This document shows, piece by piece, positions 54,710-63,468 of a DNA stretch of 64,000 nt (positions are counted from its first letter, which is position 1; every line of letters starts with the position of its first letter). The notes below the pieces were generated by a model. That model was not told the origin of the DNA, did no database searches, and was given only the letters and a program-made list of their open reading frames with translations. The stretch is taken from the NCBI GenBank assembly GCA_041394145.1, contig JAWKIW010000004.1, forward strand, positions 213,813 through 277,812. The letters run 5' to 3'. A program made the position numbers and the translations under genes. This stretch comes from JAWKIW01 sp041394145 (GTDB taxonomy: Bacteria > Actinomycetota > Acidimicrobiia > Acidimicrobiales > Acidimicrobilacustridaceae).

Positions 54710-56404
54710 GTGGGAGGGGGACGGCGCGGGGCGACCGAGGCACCGAGCCACCCCGTCGCGCCGACCGGCGACCTGCGCATCTCCTCGATCGAGGAGAGCA
54801 TCGACGCCGACACCGACCCGTACGAGCTCGCCCACGCCTTGACCGGCTTGGCCCTGCAGGCGGCCGCGACCGACGACGACACCCTGGAGCGCAACCTCCA
54901 GATGATCGTGCACCACCTGCCGATCTCGATCTTCTCGCTCGACCGCGACGGCATCCTGACCTCCAGCTACGGCGGCGCCCTGCGACGGCTCGGCGTGGAG
55001 GACGGCGAGCTGGTCGGCATGGACTCGGCGGTGTTCGGGCCGGCGACGGTCGAGGCCTTCCAGAAGGTCCTCAGCGGCGATGCGACGAGCTTCGACATCG
55101 AAGGGGTCGGCGTCGACGGCGGTCGATGGGTGTTCCACATCGTCATCGCCCCGCTGCCCGACGACGCCGGTGCCGTCGCCGTCTCGATCGACAAGACGGC
55201 CCAGGTCGAGGCCCTCGAGCAGGCCGAGCACCAGCGCCGGCTGCACGAGAGCGCCGTCGAGGCCCTGCGCGACAGCGAGCACCGGTTCCGCATCCTGGCC
55301 GAGTACGCGCCGATGGGCATCTTCATCGCCGACCCCGAGCGCGTCCCGCTGTACGTCAACCCGGCCGGCCTCGACATCGTCGGTCGATCGTTCGACGAGG
55401 TGCGGTCGGCGTCCTGGTTCTCCCACGTGCACGACGAGGACCGCGACCGGGTGCTCGCCGAGCTGGCCGCCCAGGCGGGCGCCCCCGACCTCGTCGCCGA
55501 GTTCCGCGTCGTGCGCCCCGACGACTCGGTGCGGTGGATCCGCCAGCGGGCCGCCGTGGTCCGCGACGACGACGGGCAGATCGCCGGCTACGTCGGGACC
55601 TCGGCCGACATCACCGAGCACGTGAGGGCCGAGACGGCGCTGCGCGAGCGCGAGGAGCGGTTCCGGGCCATCTTGGAGACGGCGGCCGAGGGCATCGTGA
55701 CCGTCGACGAGACGGGCCTCATCGCCGAGTTCAACGCCGCCGCCGAGCGGATCTTCGGCTACGACTCCGACGAGGTCATCGGTCGGATGCGGGCCGAGGA
55801 CCTGCTCGACGAAGGACAGCGCGACGAGCTGATCGAGGGGTTCGCCGCCTACGTCGCCGGCGAGCGGCCGCGCATCGAGGGCATGGTGCCGATCGAGATC
55901 GACGGGATCTCCAAGTCGGGCGAGGTGGTGCCCCTCGAGCTGGCCCTCGCCCAGGTGGACACGAGCGAGGGGCGCCTGTTCACCGCCGTCATCCGCGACA
56001 TCTCCGAGCGCAAGGCCTTCGAGCGCGAGCTCGAGCACCTCGCCACGCACGATCCGCTGACCGGGCTGCCGAACCGGGCGCTGCTGCACGCCCAGCTCGA
56101 GGCCTCCCTCGCCCGCGCCCGCCGCCACCGAGCGCCGGTCGCCGTCCTGTTCATCGACCTCGACCGGGTGAAGCTGGTGACCGAGGCCCTCGGCCACCGG
56201 GCGGGCGACGAGCTCATCGTGCAGGTCGCCCGCCGCATCGAGGCGGTCATCGACGGCTCCGCGACCCTCAGCCGCTTCTCGGGCGACCAGTTCGTCGTGT
56301 TCAGCGACGAGCTCGACGACGTGGCCGACGCCGTCGAGACGGCAACGGCCATCATCGAGGCGGTCAACGACCCGTTCTCGGTCGCGGGTGACGATGCCTT
56401 CTAG
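54710..56404 (+). CDS. PAS-PAS-PAS-GGDEF sensor, N-terminal part of an amber-interrupted GGDEF-EAL protein
   Basis: 564 residues. Three PAS-type sensor domains (about 62-165, 191-305, 316-440; HRFRILAEYAPMGIFIADPE and ERFRAILETAAEGIVTVDET start the second and third), then a GGDEF domain beginning HDPLTGLPNRALLHAQLE. The active-site loop reads SRFSGDQFVVF at 521-531: SGDQF replaces GG(D/E)EF, so cyclase activity is doubtful and the domain may instead bind GTP or regulate. Translation meets TAG at 56402-56404, but the GGDEF fold continues in the same frame (AASVGIAFSPHG) into an intact EAL domain. No membrane segment seen, so a cytoplasmic sensor. Confidence 0.85.
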   Translation: MGGGRRGATEAPSHPVAPTGDLRISSIEESIDADTDPYELAHALTGLALQAAATDDDTLERNLQMIVHHLPISIFSLDRDGILTSSYGGALRRLGVEDGELVGMDSAVFGPATVEAFQKVLSGDATSFDIEGVGVDGGRWVFHIVIAPLPDDAGAVAVSIDKTAQVEALEQAEHQRRLHESAVEALRDSEHRFRILAEYAPMGIFIADPERVPLYVNPAGLDIVGRSFDEVRSASWFSHVHDEDRDRVLAELAAQAGAPDLVAEFRVVRPDDSVRWIRQRAAVVRDDDGQIAGYVGTSADITEHVRAETALREREERFRAILETAAEGIVTVDETGLIAEFNAAAERIFGYDSDEVIGRMRAEDLLDEGQRDELIEGFAAYVAGERPRIEGMVPIEIDGISKSGEVVPLELALAQVDTSEGRLFTAVIRDISERKAFERELEHLATHDPLTGLPNRALLHAQLEASLARARRHRAPVAVLFIDLDRVKLVTEALGHRAGDELIVQVARRIEAVIDGSATLSRFSGDQFVVFSDELDDVADAVETATAIIEAVNDPFSVAGDDAF

Positions 56405-57349
56405 GCCGCGAGCGTCGGCATCGCCTTCTCGCCTCACGGCGAGGGCACGGCCGAGTCGCTGGTGTCCAACGCCGACGTCGCCACCAACCGGGCGAAGGAG
56501 GGCAGCATCACCCGCTACGAGGTCTTCGACCCGGACATGCGGGCATGGGTCGACTCCCGCCGCAAGCTCGAGGTTGCGCTGCGGCACGGCATCGATCGCG
56601 AGGAGTTCGAGCTGCACTACCAGCCGGTCGTCGACCTCGACACGCGTCGGATCCTCGGCGTCGAGGCGCTCGTGCGGTGGAACCACCCGCGCCTCGGGCT
56701 GTTGGCCCCGGACGAGTTCATCCCCCTCGCCGAGGACAGCGACCTGATCGTGCCGCTGGGCGACTGGATCGTCCTGGAGGCCTGCCGGCAGCTCGCCGGG
56801 TGGCAGGCGTCGTTCCCCGACCTCGGCGTGAGCGTGAACCTGTCGGCCCGTCAGCTGGCGCTCCCGGGCTTCGCCGCGTCGGTCGCCGAGGCGCTCGACC
56901 GCTCGGGCGCCGACTCGAGGGGGTTGTCGTTCGAGATCACCGAGACCGTCCTCCTCCACGACCTCGACGCCGCGGCCCGCACGCTCGACGACCTCAAGTC
57001 GCTCGGCGCCCGCATCGCCCTCGACGACTTCGGCACCGGCTACTCGTCGCTCACCAACCTCGTGCGGCTGCCCATCGACATCGTGAAGATCGACCGGAGC
57101 TTCGTCGAGCACCTCGACACCGACGGGCCGGGCACCACCATCGTGGCCATGGTCGTGAACCTGGCGGCCACCCTCCAGCTCGAGGTGGTGGCCGAAGGCG
57201 TCGAGACGGAGGCGCAGCGTGAGGCGCTGCTCGACCTGGGCTGCCCGTCTGCGCAGGGCTTCCTGTTCGCCCGGCCCGCCCCCGCGGTCGACCTCGACCG
57301 CCCGCTCGTCACCGGGGCCCGACTCGGCCCAGCGGCGGTGCGCTCGTGA
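56405..57349 (+). pseudogene. C-terminal GGDEF remnant and EAL c-di-GMP phosphodiesterase domain, downstream of an in-frame TAG
   Basis: Same frame as the sensor gene, separated only by one TAG codon. It starts with the end of the GGDEF domain (AASVGIAFSPHG, VSNADVATNRAKEG) and continues as a complete EAL domain: HYQPVVDLDTRRILGVEALV, VNLSARQLALPG, FEITETVLLHD, ALDDFGTGYSSLTNLVRLP, KIDRSFVEHL and VVAEGVETEAQREALLDLG. The metal and catalytic residues look present, so the EAL domain would hydrolyse c-di-GMP if made. A GTG at 56462 could start a separate EAL-only protein (295 residues), though with no clear ribosome-binding site. Its stop overlaps the next start by 4 bp. Confidence 0.75.
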
Positions 57350-57771
57350 TCGACGCCACCGAGGGCATCCGCCGCACGCTGGCGGCCTACTGCCACACGT
57401 GTGACGACGGCCGGTTCGACGAGTTCGCCGAGCTGTTCACCAGCGACGCCCGGTTCGTGGTGCTCGGCGACACCCGGGAGGGACGCGACGCCATCCAGGC
57501 CTTCATGGCCGCGTCGATGCCGCCCGAGGTCCGGGGCAAGCACCTGTGCGCCAACAGCCTCATCGAGGTCGCCGACGACGGGCGCTCGGCGTCCGCGGTC
57601 ACCGACTTCGTCTTCGTCGGTCGCGCCGCCGGCACGGTCGAAGGAGCGGCGATGGGGGCCTTCGCCATCACGTCGGCCGGCCGCTACCTCGACGAGCTGG
57701 CGCTCGACGGCGAACGATGGCGGTTCGCCCGTCGGGAGATCGTGTTCCTCGGTGCCGAGCCGGCCGGCTGA
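57346..57771 (+). CDS. SnoaL-like (NTF2-fold) polyketide cyclase/ketosteroid isomerase-type protein
   Basis: 141 residues with the cone-shaped NTF2 fold: IRRTLAAYCHTCDDGRFDEF at the start, LFTSDARFVV, REGRDAIQAFM and a C-terminal DELALDGERWRFARREIVF. Family members isomerise ketosteroids, cyclise polyketides, or bind small molecules. The GTG start overlaps the EAL stop by 4 bp (GTGA), so it is probably translated with the signalling protein. The stop codon is the loop of a strong hairpin. Role unknown; the catabolic setting is consistent with a steroid- or lipid-related ligand. Confidence 0.82.
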   Translation: MIDATEGIRRTLAAYCHTCDDGRFDEFAELFTSDARFVVLGDTREGRDAIQAFMAASMPPEVRGKHLCANSLIEVADDGRSASAVTDFVFVGRAAGTVEGAAMGAFAITSAGRYLDELALDGERWRFARREIVFLGAEPAG

Positions 57772-57783
57772 GCCGGCCGGCTC
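57757..57783. terminator. Hairpin with the stop codon as its loop
   Basis: GAGCCGGCCGGC-TGA-GCCGGCCGGCTC: perfect 12-bp arms and a 3-nt loop that is the SnoaL-like gene's stop. It also is a 13-bp direct repeat (GAGCCGGCCGGCT twice). It lies between convergent genes and is a good bidirectional terminator candidate. Confidence 0.7.
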
Positions 57784-57810
57784 GATGCCGTCGCGGCACG
57801 TCCGCGACGA

Positions 57811-59346
57811 TCAGCTCGTGCCCGGGTAGCCGCCCCCGCCGTGAGCGTCGTCGAGCGCGTCGTAGTCGACCTGCCAGCCCTGGCGCGGCAGCTCGGTGAC
57901 GAACACGACCTCGCTCGGCTTCTTGTAGCCGGCGATGGCTCGGCGGCAGTGCTCGACGAGCTCGTCCGCTGACGCAGCGGCACCGTCTTCGAGCACCACG
58001 ACGGCTTTGACCCGCTGACCCCACGTGCGATCGGGCACGCCGATGACCGCGGCCTCGCGCACGGCGGGATGCTGCTGCAGGCACCGCTCGACCTCGACCG
58101 GGTAGATGTTCTCGGCGGCGGACTTGATGAGTCGGCCCTTGGGTCCGATGAAGGTGATCGACCCGTCCACCTCTCGCCGCCCGAGGTCGCCGGTGTGGTG
58201 CCACCCGCCGGCCGAGCGGGCCGCGGTGAGCTCGGCGCGGGCGTGGTAGCCGACCATCACCGTCGGGCCGCGCGCCACGATCTCGCCGGTCTCGCCGGTG
58301 TGCACCTCCTCCCCGTCGGGGTCGACGATGCGGACCTGGGCCGTGGGGATCGGGCGACCGGCGTTGCCCACGACGTCACCACCCCAGGCGTTGACCATCA
58401 GCATCCCCATCACCTCGGTCTGACCGAAGCCGGCTGGGTTCCGGGCGACCGGGCTCGTGTCGACGGTGATCATGTCGTTCCACTCGGGTGACCCCGCGAA
58501 GGTGCGCAGGCTCGACAGGTCGTAGCGGCGGTCGGCGTTCACCTCGATCATCTTCTTGATCGTCGGCGGCATGAGGAAGGCGCCCGTGCAGCCCTCCTGC
58601 TCGATGAGCCGGCACAGCTGCTCGGCGTCGGCCCGGGGTGTGAAGACGTTGGTGCCGCCGACCTCGTAGGTCGACAGGGTGGTCATGAGCGTGGCGGCGT
58701 GGAACAGCGGCCCGCTGTTCAGGTACACGTACCGGTCGGAGATCTCCTGCAGCAGCGCGGTGACGAGGCCCTGGACCAACAGCGCGGTGTGCGACAGCAG
58801 AGCACCGCTCGGCCGGCCGGTGAAGGCCGCGGTGTACAGCAGCAGGACCGGCGACGCCGGGTCGACCGGCACCTCGGCATCCGAGTCGTCGTCGGCGAGG
58901 AAGGCCTCGTAGCCGTCGGGGTCGCCCTCGTCGGTGTCGTGGCGGAGCCACCGTGCCCGTCCGTCGCCGGCGCGGGCCCGGGCCTCGGCGACCGCCTCGC
59001 CGATGCGCTCCTGCTGCCACACGACGAGGCGGGGATCGAGGTCGTCGAGAACGAAGGCCAGCTCGTTGGCCGACTGGCGCCAGTTCGCCGGGCACAGGAC
59101 GGCGCCCGTCTTGGCCGCGCCGACCAGCAGCTCGAGGACGCGGAAGGAGTTCTGGCCGAGCCACAGCAGGCGGTCGCCCGCTTCCACGCCCTCGGCGAGC
59201 AGCGCTGCGGCCAGGCGGTTCGTCCGGTCGTCGAACGCCGGCCACGTGAGCCGGACGTCGCCGTCCACGACGGCCGTGCCGACGGGTCGGCTCCTGCGGT
59301 GCTCGCGAGCGACGTCGCCCACGGTGAGGCGGTGGCGCAGGTCCAT
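57811..59346 (-). CDS. Class I adenylate-forming acyl-CoA ligase
   Basis: 511 residues from the ATG at 59346. Motif LLYTAAFTGRPSGALLS near 168-184 is an unusual form of the (S/T)SG-type phosphate loop (AAFTGRPSG), followed by normal PAGFGQTEVMG, hinge GPKGRLIKSAAENIYPVEVE near 410 and a C-terminal tail rich in glycine. The altered loop may change nucleotide binding. I chose this start because longer in-frame sequence would run through the operator at 59367-59380. CATGCT ends 6 nt before the ATG, so it is probably leaderless and operator-controlled. Confidence 0.88.
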   Translation of the reverse strand: MDLRHRLTVGDVAREHRRSRPVGTAVVDGDVRLTWPAFDDRTNRLAAALLAEGVEAGDRLLWLGQNSFRVLELLVGAAKTGAVLCPANWRQSANELAFVLDDLDPRLVVWQQERIGEAVAEARARAGDGRARWLRHDTDEGDPDGYEAFLADDDSDAEVPVDPASPVLLLYTAAFTGRPSGALLSHTALLVQGLVTALLQEISDRYVYLNSGPLFHAATLMTTLSTYEVGGTNVFTPRADAEQLCRLIEQEGCTGAFLMPPTIKKMIEVNADRRYDLSSLRTFAGSPEWNDMITVDTSPVARNPAGFGQTEVMGMLMVNAWGGDVVGNAGRPIPTAQVRIVDPDGEEVHTGETGEIVARGPTVMVGYHARAELTAARSAGGWHHTGDLGRREVDGSITFIGPKGRLIKSAAENIYPVEVERCLQQHPAVREAAVIGVPDRTWGQRVKAVVVLEDGAAASADELVEHCRRAIAGYKKPSEVVFVTELPRQGWQVDYDALDDAHGGGGYPGTS

Positions 59347-59366
59347 CGGGCCAGCATGGCACGACC

Positions 59367-59380
59367 TGACGTGAGCGTCA
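59367..59380. promoter_or_regulatory. 14-bp near-palindromic operator (copy 8 of 8)
   Basis: On the minus strand TGACGCTCACGTCA followed by GGTCG, in the same orientation as the gene it precedes (CoA ligase, start 59346), 8 bp upstream of the -10-like CATGCT. Confidence 0.75.
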
Positions 59381-59518
59381 GCGAGCGGTCTCGCGGGCAC
59401 CCACGAGGCCCTACACTCGGCCCCGACCCGGGAACCCGCGAGGTCCCGAGGCGACACGGCGTCCTCCGGCCCGGCCGGGCACGCCGAGCACGACGAGCGC
59501 AGGAGCCGAGGAACGCAC

Positions 59519-60451
59519 ATGGCCGTGACCCCGCTGCCCGACGACTTCGGACCGCCCCGCCACGACATCCCGCGAGCGGGCCGCAGCGGCTTCGTCGAGG
59601 TGGAGGGCCGGCAGGTCCACTACCTCGAGTGGGGTCACCGCGGGCTGCCGGCGGTGCTCGCCCTCCACGGCGGCGGCCAGACCGCCTACATGTACGAGGA
59701 GCTGGGCGCGGCGCTGCACCGCCGGTACCACCTGCTGGCCCCGGACCTGCCGAACCACGGCGACTCCGACCCGGCGGCGCTGCCGACGACGGCCGAGGAG
59801 GGGCCCACCACCTTCGGCCCGGGCGTCATCGCCGCCACCATGCCGGCGCTGCTCGACACGTTCGGGATGGACCGGGCGGTGCTCGTCGGGGCCTCGCTCG
59901 GCGGGCTCACCAGCATCCGGTTGGCGGCCGACCACCCCGACCGAGCCGTCGGGATCGTGCTGATCGACGTCGGTCACCGCCTCGAGCCCGAGGGCGTGCG
60001 CAAGATCGTCGACTTCATGCGGGCCCACGAGTCGTTCGCGTCCCTGGAGGAGGCGGCCGACGAGATCGCCAAGTACCTCCCCCAGCGCCGGAACGTGAGG
60101 CCCGAGAGCCTGACCCGCAACCTCCGCCAGCGCGATGACGGCCGGTGGGAGTGGAAGCACGGCATGGGTCGGCGCTTCCGCGAGGCCCCCACCGACGCCC
60201 ACCCGGCGGACAACCTCGAGGAGTTCCTGGCCGGGGTCGCCGACGCCGCCGCGTCGCTGCGGTGCCCCGTGCTCGTGCTCCGCGGCGACGCCTCCGACGT
60301 GCTGTCGGCCGAGGGCGCCGAGGAGGTGGCGGCGATGATCCCCGACGCCCGCCTGGCCACCGTCGAGAGGGCCGGTCACCTCGCCGCCGGCGACAACCCG
60401 CACTCCACGACGAACCTCATCGCCGGCTTCCTCGACGAGCTGCGCTGGTAG
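59519..60451 (+). CDS. Alpha/beta hydrolase
   Basis: 310 residues. Oxyanion-hole LHGGGQTAYMY near 51, nucleophile elbow VLVGASLGGLTS with serine near 123, acid LRGDASDVLS near 260, and histidine in ERAGHLAAGDNPH near 286: a complete catalytic triad. It begins MAVTPLPDDFGPPRHDIPRA. Members cleave esters, C-C bonds of ring-cleavage products, or lactones; which one applies is not visible. TACACT at 59412-59417 is a candidate -10 and GAGGA precedes the ATG. Divergent from the CoA ligase; the 172-bp gap contains operator copy 8. Confidence 0.88.
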   Translation: MAVTPLPDDFGPPRHDIPRAGRSGFVEVEGRQVHYLEWGHRGLPAVLALHGGGQTAYMYEELGAALHRRYHLLAPDLPNHGDSDPAALPTTAEEGPTTFGPGVIAATMPALLDTFGMDRAVLVGASLGGLTSIRLAADHPDRAVGIVLIDVGHRLEPEGVRKIVDFMRAHESFASLEEAADEIAKYLPQRRNVRPESLTRNLRQRDDGRWEWKHGMGRRFREAPTDAHPADNLEEFLAGVADAAASLRCPVLVLRGDASDVLSAEGAEEVAAMIPDARLATVERAGHLAAGDNPHSTTNLIAGFLDELRW

Positions 60452-60631
60452 CCGGGTGCCGGGGCCGCGGACGGGCCGAGCCCGCGGCGGGCGGAGGTCG
60501 ACCTCGGTCGGGCGCCGCCGATCGCTGCCGGCACCGCCGATCCCGGTCGACCGGGACCCGGGTGGCACCGGGGCCAGGTGGGGCGTGCCAGCGGCCTGCT
60601 CGGCGGCCTGGCGGCCCGAGGACCCCGCTCG

Positions 60632-61216
60632 TCAGACGTTGCCGCCGCTGCCCGGAGACGAGGTGTCGGCACCGGGGCCGGTGTAGCCGGGCGGCGGCTT
60701 GTCGGTGCAGCCCTTGGTCGTGGGGTCGTAGAAGAGGCACAGCGTGGTGGAGGTGCGAGACGGTCGCTGGTAGGAGGGCAGCCACTGGTCGTAGATGGCC
60801 TTGGGGAAGCCCTCCGGCGCCGAGCTCAGGGTGGTCCCGTCGACCGGGACCGTCTTGACGAAGACCCACTGGCCGTCGGTCCCCGCCGTGAAGAAGCCGG
60901 CCTCGCCGAACTGCGCCAGGCCGGGGCCCTCGACGGTGGCCACGGCGAAGGTCGAGCTGCACGCGTAGTCGCCGAGCTTGGCATCGGCTTTGGCCTTGGC
61001 CAGGGCTTCGGCCAACGGCTTGGACTCGCAGGCGGCGGTGGCGGTGCCCTTGGCGGTGGTGGCCGTGGTCTTCGGGGCCTTGGTGTCGAACGTCGGCGTG
61101 GGGTTGCCGGCCTGGGTGCTGCTCGAGGACGAGGAGCCGCAGGCAGCAGCGACGCTCATGGCCAGCCCCGTCGCCACCAACGCACCGGTCGCTCGTCCTC
61201 GCATCGACGTCAGCAC
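60632..61216 (-). CDS. Lipoprotein of unknown function
   Basis: About 194 residues. Signal peptide ATGLAMSVAAAC with lipobox before the serine-rich SSSSSSTQAG, a threonine-rich linker, then a small domain with a possible disulfide (ATAACESKP and DYACSSTFAVATVEGPG) and a proline-rich tail ending GSGGNV. I chose the GTG at 61216 because AGGAGG stands 6 nt upstream (61223-61228); the ATG at 61204 is the alternative. The layout resembles the four lipoproteins at 26-30 kb only in its linker. Function not recognised. Confidence 0.72.
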   Translation of the reverse strand: MLTSMRGRATGALVATGLAMSVAAACGSSSSSSTQAGNPTPTFDTKAPKTTATTAKGTATAACESKPLAEALAKAKADAKLGDYACSSTFAVATVEGPGLAQFGEAGFFTAGTDGQWVFVKTVPVDGTTLSSAPEGFPKAIYDQWLPSYQRPSRTSTTLCLFYDPTTKGCTDKPPPGYTGPGADTSSPGSGGNV

Positions 61217-61368
61217 CACCAACCTCCTGTTCTGCTCGCACCGGCGGCGCGGTCGGCGGACCAGTGTGGCACCACTCGACCGGCTGGCGGTGCCAGTCGG
61301 CGGCTCGGGTCCCGAGTCGACGTCGGCTCGACGTGCGGTGGTCGGGCCCGGGGTTCGAGTGCGACGGA

Positions 61369-61812
61369 TCAGGATTCCTTCTTCGCCCTGACGATGAGCG
61401 TGAAGCGATCGGTCACCACGGGCTCGCCGGTCGCCTTGTCCCGCCACTCTGTCGCCATCACGTAGAACTCCATGCGGGCCGACGAGGTGTCGCGCTCGTA
61501 GACCTCGGCGATGGTGCGGTGGCCCTCGAGCACGTCGCCGACCCTCGGCCAGCGGTGGTACTCGAAGGCCTGCTCGCCGTGCAGGATCATGCCCCGCTTG
61601 CGCAGCTCGGCGATGGGGAGGCCGCGCACCTCTCCTTCCTGGGTGCCCCAGTACGACCACACGAACGGGTAGGTCGGTGGCACCGGGGCGTCCTCGCCGC
61701 GGTAGGCCGAGGCGTCGTCGCCGACGGCGGTGGCGAACACGGGGACCGGGGCCCGCTCCACCACCACGGTCTGGGTGCCGAGGTCGGTTCCCTGCAGCTC
61801 GTCGAGGGCCAT
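61369..61812 (-). CDS. FAS1-like/MaoC-family dehydratase N-domain protein
   Basis: 147 residues, hot-dog fold of the same family as 6604-7101 (shared APVPPTYPFVWSYWG and HGEQAFEYHRWPRVGDVLEG). It lacks the first 15 residues of that paralogue but keeps the core. ATG at 61812 with AGGAGGAG at a good distance. It lies 16 bp below the CoA ligase at 61829-63352 on the same strand, so ligase then dehydratase are cotranscribed. Function: enoyl-CoA hydration or a related thioester reaction. Confidence 0.85.
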   Translation of the reverse strand: MALDELQGTDLGTQTVVVERAPVPVFATAVGDDASAYRGEDAPVPPTYPFVWSYWGTQEGEVRGLPIAELRKRGMILHGEQAFEYHRWPRVGDVLEGHRTIAEVYERDTSSARMEFYVMATEWRDKATGEPVVTDRFTLIVRAKKES

Positions 61813-61828
61813 CGTTCTCCTCCTGTGG

Positions 61829-63352
61829 TCAGGTCGGTGCTCGGTCGACGAGCTGGCGCTTGACCACCTTGCCGGTGGCGTTGCGCGGCAGCTCGTCGAG
61901 GATGGTGATGCGCCGGGGGCACTTGTAGTCGGCGAGCCTCTGGCGGCAGAACGTCCCGATGTCGTCGGCGTCGAGGACCGAACCCGGGCGGGGCACGACG
62001 AAGGCGGCGACGTCTTCGCCGAGCACCTCGTGGGGCACACCCACCACGGCGGCCTCGAGCACCCCGGGGTGCTCGTAGAGGACGGACTCGACGTCCGTGG
62101 CGTGGATGTTGTTGCCGCCCCGGATGATGATCTCCTTCATCCGACCGACGACGTACAAGAACCCGTCGTCGTCGAGCTCGCCGATGTCACCGGAGTGCAG
62201 CCAGCCGTCCGTCGTCCACGCGGCCGCCGTCGCCTCGGGATCGCGGTAGTACTCGCGCTGGCGGCCGCGGGCTCGGATGAGGATCTCGCCGCGCTCGCCC
62301 GCGGGGAGGTCGTCGCCGGTGGCGGGATCGACGATGCGCACCTCCATGGGCGGCATCGGCTTGCCGACCGACCCGAGCCGGTGCAGCACCTCGTCCTTGG
62401 TGATGGTGCAGTAGGCGGGGCCGGCCTCGGTCATGCCGTAGCCGTTGGTGACGACGGCGCGGGGCAGTCGGTCGCACAGCGCCACGAGGGTCTCGTTCGG
62501 CAGCGGCGCGCTGCCCACCGAGACGAGCGTGAGGCTGTCGAGGTCGGCGGTGGGCCAGCGCGGGTGGCTCACGAGGAGCCGAGCCATCGACGGGACGAGG
62601 AAGCACGCCGTCGGGCGCTGCGCCTCCACGTAGGAGAACCACCGCCCGGCGTCGAAGCGGGCCTGGAAGAGGCCGGCCATGCCGAGCTTCATCGGGTTGT
62701 AGACGAACGAGAGGCCGGCGAAGGTGAACGGCGGCGAGGAGTGCAGCCATCCGTCACCAGACCACGGCACCTCGCCGTTCGGCAGCAGGGCCACGTTGCG
62801 GTGGCGCACCGCGACGCCCTTGGGCAGTCCCGTCGTGCCCGAGGTGTACATGATGTCGGCGAGGTCGCCGTCACCGACCTCGACCTGGAGGTCGGTGGCG
62901 TCGTCGGCGAGCAGCGACGTCCAGTGGGCGACGCCGGGGACTTCGTCGACGGCGACGACGAAGCGCAGCGAGGTGAGCTCGTCGAGGACCGCCCGGACCT
63001 CCTCGTCGGCCAGCGCCGCGCAGGTCACGATGAGCGAGATCTCGGCGTGTGCCGCGATCGTGCGCAGCTCCCGCGGCGACAGGCGGGTGTTGACCGGGAC
63101 CGCCACCGCACCCGCCTTGTGGATCGCGGCGTAGGCGACGATCCACTCGAGGATGTGATCGGCCGTGAGGTGGATGGCGACGCGGTCGCCGACCGCGATG
63201 CCGTGCTCCACCAGGCCGCGGGCCAACCGGTTCGACTGGGCGTCCCATTCGCCGAAGGTGAGCGATCCTCCCCCGTCGAGGTCGCGGTAGCCGACGGCGT
63301 CGCCGTGGAGGCGGGCCATGATCCGCAGCTGGTCGACCTGCAGCTCACCCAT
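61829..63352 (-). CDS. Class I adenylate-forming acyl-CoA ligase
   Basis: 507 residues: ADIMYTSGTTGLPKGVAVRH near 160-180 (intact phosphate loop), NGYGMTEAGPAYCTI near 306, hinge GRMKEIIIRGGNNIHATDVE near 405, and NATGKVVKRQL at the C-terminus with the adenylation lysine. ATG at 63352. It is followed by the MaoC-like gene after 16 bp and preceded, 116 bp away, by the terminal SDR on the same strand, so the three may form one operon. Substrate unknown. Confidence 0.92.
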   Translation of the reverse strand: MGELQVDQLRIMARLHGDAVGYRDLDGGGSLTFGEWDAQSNRLARGLVEHGIAVGDRVAIHLTADHILEWIVAYAAIHKAGAVAVPVNTRLSPRELRTIAAHAEISLIVTCAALADEEVRAVLDELTSLRFVVAVDEVPGVAHWTSLLADDATDLQVEVGDGDLADIMYTSGTTGLPKGVAVRHRNVALLPNGEVPWSGDGWLHSSPPFTFAGLSFVYNPMKLGMAGLFQARFDAGRWFSYVEAQRPTACFLVPSMARLLVSHPRWPTADLDSLTLVSVGSAPLPNETLVALCDRLPRAVVTNGYGMTEAGPAYCTITKDEVLHRLGSVGKPMPPMEVRIVDPATGDDLPAGERGEILIRARGRQREYYRDPEATAAAWTTDGWLHSGDIGELDDDGFLYVVGRMKEIIIRGGNNIHATDVESVLYEHPGVLEAAVVGVPHEVLGEDVAAFVVPRPGSVLDADDIGTFCRQRLADYKCPRRITILDELPRNATGKVVKRQLVDRAPT

Positions 63353-63468
63353 CGTCGGTCCCCGTCAGCTCCGGTCGCCGACGCGATCGGCCGGGCGGTC
63401 GTCGAGGCGCGGTCCCAGCACGGTGGCCATCTGGTCGGTACCGCGGGTCCGATCGGCCCGCTCGTCGT

